Shown: positions 1 to 8,023, counted from the first letter of the stretch. The stretch: DNA of 16,697 nucleotides from an uncultured Lachnospiraceae bacterium (GCA_947174725.1 CAMWKA010000008.1:1-16697); one strand, 5' to 3'. Notes: generated by a model not told the origin, from the sequence alone. A program made the numbers and translations.

Positions 1-51
1 GATTGTTACTTGTATAGGATGAATTAAATATTTGGTTTTATTAAATGGATA

Positions 52-1290
52 TTGATTTTTGCTTATGCGTTTTTATCTTTTTGTATTTTCACCGGGAAAG
101 GCGAGAATCAGGCAATTACGGTTGCGGTTGATACAAAAGATGAAGTGTACCGATCAACGTTATCTGCAAAAGAGATTGCCGGCATGACGCAATTTGAAAT
201 GCAGATTCCCGGTATTGAAAAAAATCAGATCAGAGAGATCCGTCTGTATCGATATTTTCAATCCATATGTGTGGACAAGATCGTGGAGGCGGATCTTGAC
301 CACTATGTAACAATAGAAAAAGATACGGTCATATTTCAAAATGCGGCATGCGATCTGTTACGCAGTAATTCCAAAACGCTTTTATTTGAAAGAATATTTT
401 TTATATTAGTCCTGCTGGCATTGCTTATATTTGTATGGATCATTATAAATGCGGTTGAGGAACATATTGATCCGAAAAGAAGGGATAACCACGGACCAAT
501 TCATGAGATAAAGCGTTTCTGGGGAGATATGGCGCGTTACTGGCAGTATATGACATTTGCCGCCAGCGCTGACCTTAGGGCAGAAGTGGCAAACTCGTAT
601 CTGAACAGATTGTGGTGGCTTTTGGAACCCCTGTTTAGTATGTTGGTATATGTAGTTGTATTTGGACGCATCATGGGAAGATCCGTAGAAAATTATGCGA
701 CATATGTATTCTCTGCATTGTTGATGTGGACATTTTTCAGTAAAACGATTAATTACAGCGTAAAGTGTGTACGCAATAACAGGGATATTGTAACCAAGGT
801 ATATGTACCCAAACATGTTCTGTTGATATCTAACATGCTTCTGAATATGTACAAACTGGTTTTTTCCTTGATCATATTAGTGCCGATGTTGATTCTTTTC
901 AAAGTAAATATAGGACTCTTTGTATTTTGGCTGATTCCCGCGTATATCTTAATGATTCTTCTTTCTTTTGGGGCGGGGATGATCCTTCTTCATTTCGGTG
1001 TGTATATTGATGATCTGGCATATGCGGTGACTATTCTGTTGCAGATGATGATGTTCCTTTCGGGAATATTTTATGATGTCATCACAAGTCTGCCAAAGCC
1101 TCTGAATACAATGATGCTGGCTGTCAATCCGGTGTCGATGTTCGTGGATACTATGAGGAATGCGCTTCTTAGCAATTATATTTCCAATGTTCCGTTACTG
1201 GCTGTATGGATTGTCTTATCCTTAGAGCTTTGTTATGTCGGAGTCCATATTGTCTATAAAAATGAAAACGGTTATGTTAAGGTGGTCTGA
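52..1290 (+). CDS. ABC-2 type polysaccharide/teichoic acid export permease with extracytoplasmic N-terminal domain
   Basis: Membrane subunit of a Wzm/TagG-type exporter that moves a lipid-linked surface glycan across the cytoplasmic membrane. The C-terminal part (about residues 150-412) has the family layout: an amphipathic stretch before NSYLNRLWWLLEP (181-193), then about six membrane segments (near 191-208, 215-232, 258-284, 288-315, 322-342, 378-400). Usual members are about 260-280 aa. This one has an extra N-terminal part: a hydrophobic segment at 1-14, a soluble stretch of about 95 residues that should lie outside the cell, and a second membrane segment at 114-134. The partner ATPase starts at 1292, next to this stop. 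The start is uncertain: TTG at 52 has no good ribosome site, the frame is open back only to a stop at 25-27, and the ATG at 45 is in another frame. The gene may be truncated or frameshifted at its 5' end. The permease assignment is firm; the start is not. Confidence 0.85.
   Translation: MIFAYAFLSFCIFTGKGENQAITVAVDTKDEVYRSTLSAKEIAGMTQFEMQIPGIEKNQIREIRLYRYFQSICVDKIVEADLDHYVTIEKDTVIFQNAACDLLRSNSKTLLFERIFFILVLLALLIFVWIIINAVEEHIDPKRRDNHGPIHEIKRFWGDMARYWQYMTFAASADLRAEVANSYLNRLWWLLEPLFSMLVYVVVFGRIMGRSVENYATYVFSALLMWTFFSKTINYSVKCVRNNRDIVTKVYVPKHVLLISNMLLNMYKLVFSLIILVPMLILFKVNIGLFVFWLIPAYILMILLSFGAGMILLHFGVYIDDLAYAVTILLQMMMFLSGIFYDVITSLPKPLNTMMLAVNPVSMFVDTMRNALLSNYISNVPLLAVWIVLSLELCYVGVHIVYKNENGYVKVV
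1279..1285 (+). promoter_or_regulatory. Ribosome binding site deciding the ABC ATPase start
   Basis: AAGGTGG lies 6 nt before ATG 1292. It supports that start over an in-frame ATG at 1235, which lies inside the permease gene and has no such site. Confidence 0.7.
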
Positions 1291-1291
1291 A

Positions 1292-2020
1292 ATGAAGAAA
1301 ATTGCGTTAGATGTCAGTCATGTGAGTATTGATTACCGAGATCTGTCCCATATGAAGCTTGCCAAATCCTTTGCAAAAGGGGAAGTAAAGAAATCCAATG
1401 TTGTTCGGGCTGTGAATGATGTGTCCTTTTCGGTCGGTCAGGGAGAAATTCTGGGGATCGTCGGTCGGAACGGATCCGGAAAGACCACTCTTTTAAGATC
1501 AATTGCCGGCATTTTTCAACCAGATGAAGGTAATATTGATACGCATGGCAACAGGGTATCTTTGATGGCGATTGGTATCGGATTTAACGGAAATAACACC
1601 GGACGTGAGAATATATTAAAATCAGGTATGCTTTTGGGATGCCGATTAGACTATGTTAAGGAGCATATGGATGAGATCATAGAGTTTTCCGAATTGGGAG
1701 ATTTTATAGATCGACCGGTCAGAACATATTCATCGGGTATGTATTCAAAACTTTCTTTTGCCGTTACTGCTATATTGGACACGGATATCATGCTGGTTGA
1801 TGAAGTTTTATCAGTTGGTGATGAAAAGTTTCGCAAAAAATCATTCAAGAAAATGGAAGAACTGATGTTGTCTGATAGAACCGTTCTTATTGTCAGCCAC
1901 GCAACAAATACATTAAATAAGTTCTGCGATAAGGTATTGTGGATCAATGATGGTAAATATGTGCAAATGGGTCCTACGGAAGAAGTTCTTGCTGCTTACG
2001 ACGAGTTTATGCAATTATAA
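1292..2020 (+). CDS. ABC transporter ATPase of surface polysaccharide/teichoic acid export (Wzt/TagH type)
   Basis: Cytoplasmic ATPase, 242 aa, that powers the permease encoded just upstream. Visible motifs are Walker A GRNGSGKTT (58-66), the degenerate signature YSSGM (146-150) typical of the Wzt/TagH branch in place of LSGGQ, Walker B DIMLVDE (165-171) and the switch histidine in VSHA (H203). The N-terminal lead-in before the nucleotide-binding core, with a basic KxxKSFAKGEVKK-like stretch (22-34), is typical of this branch. The protein ends soon after the nucleotide-binding domain. It lacks the C-terminal carbohydrate-binding domain that some Wzt proteins use to read the polymer's terminal modification. 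The start codon follows the permease stop by one base, so the two should be translationally coupled. Exported substrate unknown. Confidence 0.93.
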   Translation: MKKIALDVSHVSIDYRDLSHMKLAKSFAKGEVKKSNVVRAVNDVSFSVGQGEILGIVGRNGSGKTTLLRSIAGIFQPDEGNIDTHGNRVSLMAIGIGFNGNNTGRENILKSGMLLGCRLDYVKEHMDEIIEFSELGDFIDRPVRTYSSGMYSKLSFAVTAILDTDIMLVDEVLSVGDEKFRKKSFKKMEELMLSDRTVLIVSHATNTLNKFCDKVLWINDGKYVQMGPTEEVLAAYDEFMQL

Positions 2021-2031
2021 GGAATACATTT

Positions 2032-3465
2032 ATGTTTCTTAATGAAAAAAACCAAAAAATAAGAATCGTACTGTCGGATGGAAGTGCCTGGGAATCTGCA
2101 AAATCTATTGAACGTATTGAATATATAACAGATGATGATGCTCAGAGTGTGCAAAAGGGACCGTTTGAGTATGTGTTGATAAAAGCATATAAGGCAGATG
2201 CTGACAAGGATATTATTAGGCGAGTCGTAGAAATAGAGCTTGATTTGCTTAGGAAACTGGGGACAGTTTGTGAAGAACATGGCCTTCGGTTTTATATGAT
2301 ATATGGCACATTGCTTGGGGCGGTAAGACATGGCGGAGTCATTCCTGGGGATGATGATATTGATGTAGCATTATTAAGAGAAGATTATGATAAGCTTATT
2401 CAACTGACAGACGAGTTTCAGGGGAAATATTTTTTACAAACGCCGGACAATGACGAGGCGTTTTTTGGTGGATACATAAAACTCAGGAATCGTGAAACCA
2501 CCGCAGTCCATGAGCAGAATAGGTGGGCAAGCTGTGTTGAAGGGATTGGAATTGATATTTTCCCGATTGACAAAGGATACGAGAATCCGATAAAAGAAAA
2601 AATAAAACTTGCAAAGATCTGTTTTTATCAACGTTTAATGTATGCCTGCATATATGGTGAGGCGCGAAATTATAAGGATATGCCGCTTCTTATATGGAAA
2701 GCATATAAATATCTGGGTAAAGTTCTGGGAAAGGACAGGATAGTACGGGGATTAGACAGGGCGCTAAGAAGCGGGGATGTTTTAAATTCTTCTAAGTCTG
2801 GAATTTATACGCATTATACAATGGGGAAGAGGGCATATACTTTTTCAAGTGAAAATTTTGGTTCTGGGACATCTATGATGTATGAAGATATGTCATTATT
2901 GGCTCCGGATAACTATAAAGAATTGCTTAGACTAAGATATGGAAAGAATTATATGAATCTCCCATTGCAAGAGAATGTTGTAAAAATGCGTCATGGATTG
3001 TATGATGTTGAAAGATCATACTTAGAGTACAAAAAACATATCACAAGCTTTTTTTCATGGCTGCCAAAGGATAAAACGATTATTTTGGTCGGTGACAGAA
3101 TGTTATGCGCAGAGTATGTAAAACAGAGAATGTCAAAATATCCCGCCAAATACTGGGTTGAGGCGGCTACAGTATCATATGGCAGTATTGAAGGGTTGGA
3201 AATAAAAAAAGTATTAGAGGATAGCAACGTTTTAGATTCCATAGAATCAAAGACGTTTGATGACCTAAAAAAAGCTGATTATAATGAGGTATTTCCCTTT
3301 GTCTGTGTCTTTGATTATAGAAGGGGATTTGAGATGATGAAGACCATTGGGTGTGAAGATTATTTTTTTTATCATTATAGCGCTGAGTGGATGAGAATAT
3401 CAGACCCTTTGCTGGTTGCAAAACAATATATGCAATATAAGGGAATGATACAAGAGGAGGAATAG
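2032..3465 (+). CDS. LicD-family phosphotransferase with C-terminal Rossmann-like domain
   Basis: LicD proteins transfer phosphocholine or similar phospho-substituents from a CDP-activated donor onto surface glycans or teichoic acids. The family core is clear: the YGTLLGAVRH stretch (91-100), then GDDDIDVALL (106-115) with the acidic metal-binding residues, GIGIDIFPID (171-180), and a late YGKNYMNLP motif near residue 305. After the LicD core (about 60-325) comes a roughly 130-residue tail starting KTIILVGDRM, which looks like a Rossmann-type nucleotide-binding fold. The first 55 residues are of unknown function. ATG 2032 follows AAGGAA by a usable distance and lies 11 nt after the ATPase stop, so the gene belongs to the same operon. 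Donor and acceptor cannot be read from sequence; no choline kinase or CTP:phosphocholine cytidylyltransferase gene is visible here. Confidence 0.88.
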   Translation: MFLNEKNQKIRIVLSDGSAWESAKSIERIEYITDDDAQSVQKGPFEYVLIKAYKADADKDIIRRVVEIELDLLRKLGTVCEEHGLRFYMIYGTLLGAVRHGGVIPGDDDIDVALLREDYDKLIQLTDEFQGKYFLQTPDNDEAFFGGYIKLRNRETTAVHEQNRWASCVEGIGIDIFPIDKGYENPIKEKIKLAKICFYQRLMYACIYGEARNYKDMPLLIWKAYKYLGKVLGKDRIVRGLDRALRSGDVLNSSKSGIYTHYTMGKRAYTFSSENFGSGTSMMYEDMSLLAPDNYKELLRLRYGKNYMNLPLQENVVKMRHGLYDVERSYLEYKKHITSFFSWLPKDKTIILVGDRMLCAEYVKQRMSKYPAKYWVEAATVSYGSIEGLEIKKVLEDSNVLDSIESKTFDDLKKADYNEVFPFVCVFDYRRGFEMMKTIGCEDYFFYHYSAEWMRISDPLLVAKQYMQYKGMIQEEE

Positions 3466-3471
3466 AATTAT

Positions 3472-5091
3472 ATGCCTGATAGGAAGTATGATTGCGGATA
3501 TATAATGGCATATATACAGGATAACGATTTCCGAAATTACGGATGGCTGAAGGAGGCTTCCTTGCAATGCAAGAAGCTGGTTCTTGGAATACCGGATAAT
3601 GAAGTCGCTGGGAGTATAACGGGTTGCGCTGCTTCATATGATGCGGCAAGGATAAAAGAATATTGGTTGAACTTTAAGTGGATTGAAGATGTGATCATTT
3701 TGGACGCGAATCAAATATATCAGCACAGTTTGCCGATAGGATATGCAATTGATGTATGCTTTTTTGGATCAGATTATGGTATGAGATATCGGCATGATGT
3801 AGAAACTTTATCAAGCCAAGGCATACAGTGTGTTGCTTTGTGTCAGGAGGGAATAAAAAGGATAGAGGGGATTGATACCCTTGATCTTGTATTGTCCCAT
3901 TCCCCCAATACTGGAAAAATTGTTCTTTTTGGTACGGGAAAGTATTTCGATTATTATATGAGGAATTATGGAAAGGAGTATCCGCCGGCATACGCAATAG
4001 ATAATAATCATGACAAATGGAATACAACTAAAGGCGGAGTAAAGATTTTAAGTCCTGAAATAATCAAAACAGAAAAGGCAGATGATATTTTAGTTATTAT
4101 CTGCAGCAAAAATTGTCAGGACATGATTGATCAGATCCATTCATATGATGAGTATGATTATCGCACGTTGATTCGAAATGAGGAAATGTCTATCTTAGAA
4201 GAGTATCCGCTGCTTCAATTAGAAGCTGATGCTACTCATAGAATACTTGAAAAAATACATGAGATTAATTACGATATGCTTGAGGAATTTGATTCGTTAT
4301 GCCGGAGGCATAACATTGAGTATTTTTTAAATTACGGATCTGTACTTGGAGCAGTTCGGCATAAAGGATTTATCCCATGGGATAACGATATAGATACGGT
4401 GATAAAGAGAGATGAATACGAAAAGCTGATGCAATACAGAAATGAGATTTCCGAACTGTATTTTTGGCTTGATTCTGATTGTCTGGGAAAGAAGAAATAT
4501 TTTGACTGCGTACCAAGACTGGGTTATAGATTTGCCCATGTCAAAGAAGATGAAGATTTTTGCAATTATTATAACAATCTATACAGTGGAATTCATTTGG
4601 ATATGTTTTTTATTGATAAGACGCGGGATAATTTATGGGGCAGACTGCAGAGGTTTGAGTTGGCAGTATTATACGGACTTATGAATGCATACAGGCACCC
4701 TAAGTTTTTTGACGATTATGATAAAAAAATGCAAAGGAGAAATAAAATACTTTGCAGTATTGGCAGGTATATCTCATTGCCATGGTTAAAAAGGAGGGCA
4801 GATAAGATCGCAAGGCGTTTTAACGACGATCCGAAGGCGGAATATTATTTTATCAGTAACGATGCGCTGCATAAATTGACGTTATTGTTTCCGAAGGAAG
4901 TGTTTGATCATGCCGTAGATATGCCTTTTGGAAAGGTGAACGCAAAAGTCTCTTGTAATGCGGAGAAAATGTGTAGGATTATTTTTGGAGATTATATGCA
5001 GCTGCCGCCGAAAGAACAGAGAGTTCCGCATTTTGGAAGAAGGCTATTAAGAGCAGATCTATTTGAATTTAGCGAGAATACGGAACATTAG
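3472..5091 (+). CDS. Three-domain LicD protein: degenerate cytidylyltransferase-like, Rossmann-like and LicD domains
   Basis: 539 aa in three parts. Residues 8-125 resemble the TagD/GCT cytidylyltransferase fold: WLKEASLQCKKLVLGIPDNE (25-44), then IEDVII (71-76) and AIDVCFFGSDYG (92-103) fall where TagD has its helix/strand, VDEVI and IDVFVMGDDW motifs. The catalytic HxGH is missing, however (DNDFRNYGW in its place), as is the C-terminal RTEGISTT-like motif. Residues 148-235 form a Rossmann-like domain beginning KIVLFGTGKYFDYYM (149-163), of a kind attached to many Clostridia surface-glycan enzymes. Residues about 255-530 are LicD, with GSVLGAVRHKGFIPWDNDID (289-308) and GIHLDMFFID (373-382). 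The gene lies 6 nt after the first licD-like gene, with AGGAGG at 3455-3460. Probable role: adding a phospho-substituent to the exported polymer. The N-terminal domain is probably non-catalytic. Confidence 0.88.
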   Translation: MPDRKYDCGYIMAYIQDNDFRNYGWLKEASLQCKKLVLGIPDNEVAGSITGCAASYDAARIKEYWLNFKWIEDVIILDANQIYQHSLPIGYAIDVCFFGSDYGMRYRHDVETLSSQGIQCVALCQEGIKRIEGIDTLDLVLSHSPNTGKIVLFGTGKYFDYYMRNYGKEYPPAYAIDNNHDKWNTTKGGVKILSPEIIKTEKADDILVIICSKNCQDMIDQIHSYDEYDYRTLIRNEEMSILEEYPLLQLEADATHRILEKIHEINYDMLEEFDSLCRRHNIEYFLNYGSVLGAVRHKGFIPWDNDIDTVIKRDEYEKLMQYRNEISELYFWLDSDCLGKKKYFDCVPRLGYRFAHVKEDEDFCNYYNNLYSGIHLDMFFIDKTRDNLWGRLQRFELAVLYGLMNAYRHPKFFDDYDKKMQRRNKILCSIGRYISLPWLKRRADKIARRFNDDPKAEYYFISNDALHKLTLLFPKEVFDHAVDMPFGKVNAKVSCNAEKMCRIIFGDYMQLPPKEQRVPHFGRRLLRADLFEFSENTEH

Positions 5092-5119
5092 GAAAAAGAC
5101 AAGTGTATCATTCACAATT

Positions 5120-5126
5120 AAAGGAG
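5120..5126 (+). promoter_or_regulatory. Ribosome binding site deciding the PAP2-GDPD start
   Basis: AAAGGAG lies 9 nt before ATG 5136, which favours this start over the in-frame GTG at 5103 that has no site. Confidence 0.75.
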
Positions 5127-5135
5127 TTATCTTCA

Positions 5136-7763
5136 ATGCACACCACATATCTTCTTATTTTACAGACAGTCCGGGAACTGTTTGGCGGTATCTTTGATGG
5201 GTTTATGTGCCAGGTCACGGTTCTTGCGGAAGGAACGGTCACATTTTTGGTAATGGCGGCCGTTTATTGGTGTATCCATAAAAGAACAGGACAGCTTATG
5301 GCGTGGAATGTGGCGCTTGCGTGTACGCTGAATCAGTTTTTAAAAGCAGTATGTAAGGTGGAGCGTCCCTGGGTGCGGGATGAGAGGATCCATCCGGTTG
5401 AGGCGGCGCTTCCGGCAGCCACCGGATATTCTTTCCCAAGCGGTCATACGACGCGGGCGACGGCAGTCTATGGAAGCGCAGGTCTGTCAGCAAAGAAGCA
5501 TTGCGGCGTAAGTATAGTTCTTTGGAGTCTGCTTGCGCTTATTATGTTTTCAAGAAACTATCTGGGTGTTCACACATTATGGGATGTGGCGGGAGCGTTT
5601 GTGATCGGTATGATCCTGCTTTTCCTTTTGGATCGGATTCTGAATTGGGTGGAAGCGGGAAAGAACAGAGATCTTTTCGTATGCGCAGCCGGATGCGTGC
5701 TGTGTTTTCTGCCGATGTTAAAAGTGGGATGCCTTTCCAATGCGGGAGCAGGAATGGGATTTTTGCTGGGCTGGTTGGTGGAACGCAGGTGGATTTCCTT
5801 TTCCACGGATGGAAAGCCGGCTGTTAAGTGTGTTCGTTTTGGATGTGGCGCACTTCTTTTCATTGCGGTCCAGAAGATTTTGCCGTCGTTTCTGACCCTT
5901 TTTATGCGGGCAAAATACGCGGGATTTTTTGCTAATATGGCATTGGCTTTGTTCATTATGGTTGTTTGGCCGTTGGTTTTTGCAAGTGTGGAACGAAAAA
6001 GTGTGATGCGTGAAAGAAAAAGGATGACCGTGATCTGGGTCGCGGCTTTTGCTATTTTCCTTGCGGCGGTTTCTTTGATAGCAGCAGTTCGTGTCCGCGC
6101 ATTACGGATCAATACATCTGTGATTCCGGGGCAGTCGCAGGAAACTACAGATCCGGGAACGGTATCGGATCCGGCAGCGTGGCGTGCGGAAAACGCCGGC
6201 GGACTTGGGATGCCGCAACAAGCTGACTGGGAGGAGCAGGGACTGACGTTGATTGCCCATCGCGGGTATTCCTCGGAATTTCCGGAGAATACGATGCCGG
6301 CTTTTGAAGGCGCGCTTGATATCGGCGTCGATTATATTGAGACGGATGTCCAGATGACAAAAGACGGGCGGCTGGTTTTATTCCATGATAATGATCTTTT
6401 GCGTATTACAGGCGTAGAAGGCACTGTTTCGGATTATACCTATGCGGAATTGAGCGCGATGGATGCCGGAGGCTGGTTTGACAGCGCGTATGAAGGCGTA
6501 CGGATCCCGACGCTGGAAGAACTGCTACTACTGCTTAGGGATTCCGATTGCAGGCTTTATTTGGAACTTAAGGATATCGGGGATGTAGATGGTTTTGTGG
6601 AAGAGACGCTTGCGGAAGTGGAGCAGTATGGGATTCTGGACCGGTGCGTCTTTGCGTCTTTTTGCTATGATTATCTGGAAGATCTGAAGGGGTTAAACCC
6701 GGATGTTGAGATACTATACAATACTTCTTCCGCGGACGGTGCGCTGACGGAGCAGTATCCGGCGGAATACTACGGATTGAATAAGCAGATCGCAACAAAT
6801 GATGTAATAGAGGCGATTCATGCATCCGGATCAACGGCGTATATCTGGACGGTGAACACACCGGAAGAACTTATTGCTGCAAAAACGGCGGGTGCTGATG
6901 GGATTGTAACTAATTATGCCGGAATGGTGAAGGTGTTAAGATATCAGGCGTATTCATTTTTGACGGACAATTATGTGCGATCAATCACACTGCCCGGACT
7001 TTATGAGCCGGATCTGCCTTGGAATTGTGACGATATGGTGCCGCAGGGGCTGACATTGGCAGGCGATGGCAGTCTGGTGGTCTCGGCTTACAGTAAATCT
7101 GGACAGAACAGCATCCTTTATATTACTGACCAAACCGGCCGTTTGCAGAATATAGTGGATACGGGGACAAAGGCACATATGGGCGGCATTGCTTATGATG
7201 CCGCGCATGATCTGCTCTGGATGACAGGAGAAGCGGGGACGGTATGGGTGGCTCCCTGGTCTGCGACGTCAGACGGAAGTCTGTCGGGAGATGCTGTTGT
7301 TTCCTTTGACGCAGGACTTTTGAACCATGCTGGATCTAAAGTGGCAAGTTTTCTCGGTGTCAATGGGGACAGACTGTATGTGGGTTCTTATGTGGATGGT
7401 GCCGCGGGCTGCTTAAATTGTTATGATATATCCGATGCGGGAAACCCACAGCTGATATCAACGGCGGTGATTCCGGAGCGGATTCAAGGCGTGACTTTTC
7501 GGACGGAAGAAGGAACAGGAAAAACTTACATGTATCTCAGTCAGGGCTATCAGACGGAGGATTCTTATCTGTTAAAATACGAATATCAGGATGGGATCTC
7601 TGCTTATGCGGAACCGTTGGAGAGACACACGCTGCCGGAGGGTGCTGAACAGATACTGGCAGCGTCTGATGGCTTCTATATATTATTTGAGTCCGCTGCA
7701 AGACCGTATCGGGCGACTTCCCGGATCGTCAATGACCAGATTTATGTACTTTATCCCTATTGA
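5136..7763 (+). CDS. Membrane PAP2 phosphatase - glycerophosphodiester phosphodiesterase fusion with C-terminal beta-rich domain
   Basis: 875 aa. Residues 1-170 are a PAP2 (phosphatidic acid phosphatase type 2) membrane domain with all three motifs: KAVCKVERP (70-78), PSGH (101-104) and SRNYLGVHTLWD (139-150). Further membrane segments run to about residue 318 (near 180-197, 203-216, 233-255, 262-283, 298-318), the last preceded by a basic stretch (288-297), which places the rest outside the cell. Residues 370-605 are a glycerophosphodiester phosphodiesterase: HRG (375-377), ENT (384-386), ExD (402-404), HD (417-418), LELK (476-479) and WTVN (571-574). Residues about 615-875 form a beta-rich region, possibly a propeller, of unknown role. 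The gene follows the LicD genes by 44 nt and probably ends the operon. Inference: it releases or recycles glycerophosphodiester substituents and dephosphorylates a lipid or isoprenoid phosphate at the membrane surface. Its base composition looks more GC-rich than the LicD genes. Confidence 0.9.
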   Translation: MHTTYLLILQTVRELFGGIFDGFMCQVTVLAEGTVTFLVMAAVYWCIHKRTGQLMAWNVALACTLNQFLKAVCKVERPWVRDERIHPVEAALPAATGYSFPSGHTTRATAVYGSAGLSAKKHCGVSIVLWSLLALIMFSRNYLGVHTLWDVAGAFVIGMILLFLLDRILNWVEAGKNRDLFVCAAGCVLCFLPMLKVGCLSNAGAGMGFLLGWLVERRWISFSTDGKPAVKCVRFGCGALLFIAVQKILPSFLTLFMRAKYAGFFANMALALFIMVVWPLVFASVERKSVMRERKRMTVIWVAAFAIFLAAVSLIAAVRVRALRINTSVIPGQSQETTDPGTVSDPAAWRAENAGGLGMPQQADWEEQGLTLIAHRGYSSEFPENTMPAFEGALDIGVDYIETDVQMTKDGRLVLFHDNDLLRITGVEGTVSDYTYAELSAMDAGGWFDSAYEGVRIPTLEELLLLLRDSDCRLYLELKDIGDVDGFVEETLAEVEQYGILDRCVFASFCYDYLEDLKGLNPDVEILYNTSSADGALTEQYPAEYYGLNKQIATNDVIEAIHASGSTAYIWTVNTPEELIAAKTAGADGIVTNYAGMVKVLRYQAYSFLTDNYVRSITLPGLYEPDLPWNCDDMVPQGLTLAGDGSLVVSAYSKSGQNSILYITDQTGRLQNIVDTGTKAHMGGIAYDAAHDLLWMTGEAGTVWVAPWSATSDGSLSGDAVVSFDAGLLNHAGSKVASFLGVNGDRLYVGSYVDGAAGCLNCYDISDAGNPQLISTAVIPERIQGVTFRTEEGTGKTYMYLSQGYQTEDSYLLKYEYQDGISAYAEPLERHTLPEGAEQILAASDGFYILFESAARPYRATSRIVNDQIYVLYPY

Positions 7764-7829
7764 TTCGGAGATTCCTTTCAGTGTCAGACCGTTTTGCGCT
7801 ATTGTATTTAGAATATCTATTGAAAAATG

Positions 7830-7838
7830 TGTTATACT
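7830..7838 (+). promoter_or_regulatory. Extended -10 promoter of a short transcription unit
   Basis: TG-T-TATACT is a good extended -10 element; no convincing -35 is seen at 17 nt. Six nt after it comes TAGAAATAT (7844-7852), the same half-site found at the same distance from the -10 of the toxin-antitoxin promoter downstream. Transcription would start near 7845 and run about 110 nt to the terminator ending at 7952. Confidence 0.45.
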
Positions 7839-7872
7839 AAAAGTAGAAATATCCGATAAATAAATTAGAACA

Positions 7873-7917
7873 ATGAGTAAGATATATGATTATGTGGAAC
7901 TAAAGGAAGTAATGTAA
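7873..7917 (+). other. Possible 14-codon ORF in the short transcription unit
   Basis: An ATG opens a 14-residue frame (MSKIYDYVELKEVM) ending in TAA just before the terminator hairpin. The ribosome site is poor. It could be a leader peptide, the remnant of a lost gene, or chance; the last is quite possible. Confidence 0.2.
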
Positions 7918-7921
7918 GTGG

Positions 7922-7952
7922 AAGGCTGTACGAAAACGTACAGCCTTTTTTT
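7922..7952 (+). terminator. Rho-independent terminator
   Basis: A perfect 9-bp stem GGCTGTACG/CGTACAGCC (7924-7932 with 7937-7945), loop AAAA, and a run of seven T. Two A before the stem can pair with the first T bases. It would end transcription from the surface-polymer operon, whose last gene stops at 7763, and from the small promoter at 7830. Confidence 0.93.
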
Positions 7953-7973
7953 GAGGTGTTTATCGACTTTTTG

Positions 7974-8002
7974 TTGTGAGAATAAAGAGAAATGTGTATA
8001 AT
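7974..8002 (+). promoter_or_regulatory. Sigma-A type promoter of the UPF0175/DUF3368 pair
   Basis: TTGTGA (7974-7979), 17-nt spacer, TATAAT (7997-8002). Predicted transcription start is near 8009, inside the palindrome at 8008-8023. Confidence 0.75.
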
Positions 8003-8007
8003 AAGAA

Positions 8008-8023
8008 TAGAAATATATTTCTA
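8008..8023. promoter_or_regulatory. Perfect 16-bp palindrome, candidate operator
   Basis: TAGAAATATATTTCTA is identical to its reverse complement. It begins 6 nt after the -10 and covers the predicted transcription start, the usual place for an autorepressor site in a toxin-antitoxin operon. A half copy stands at 7844-7852. Protein binding is inferred. Confidence 0.5.

Noticed and set aside
1..27. Open frame of eight codons ending in TAA, possible tail of an upstream gene
   Set aside because: Too short to judge; no recognisable residues and the window starts here.
5570..6112. Long minus-strand frame opposite the PAP2-GDPD gene
   Set aside because: Rich in R, P, T and S with no ribosome site or motif; a product of the opposite gene's codon pattern.
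7820..7838. TTGAAA and TATACT as a normal -35/-10 pair
   Set aside because: The spacer is only 7 nt; the -10 is kept as an extended -10 instead.
7591..7863. 90-codon frame overlapping the end of the PAP2-GDPD gene
   Set aside because: It lies mostly in another frame of a clear gene and resembles nothing known; taken as a shadow.
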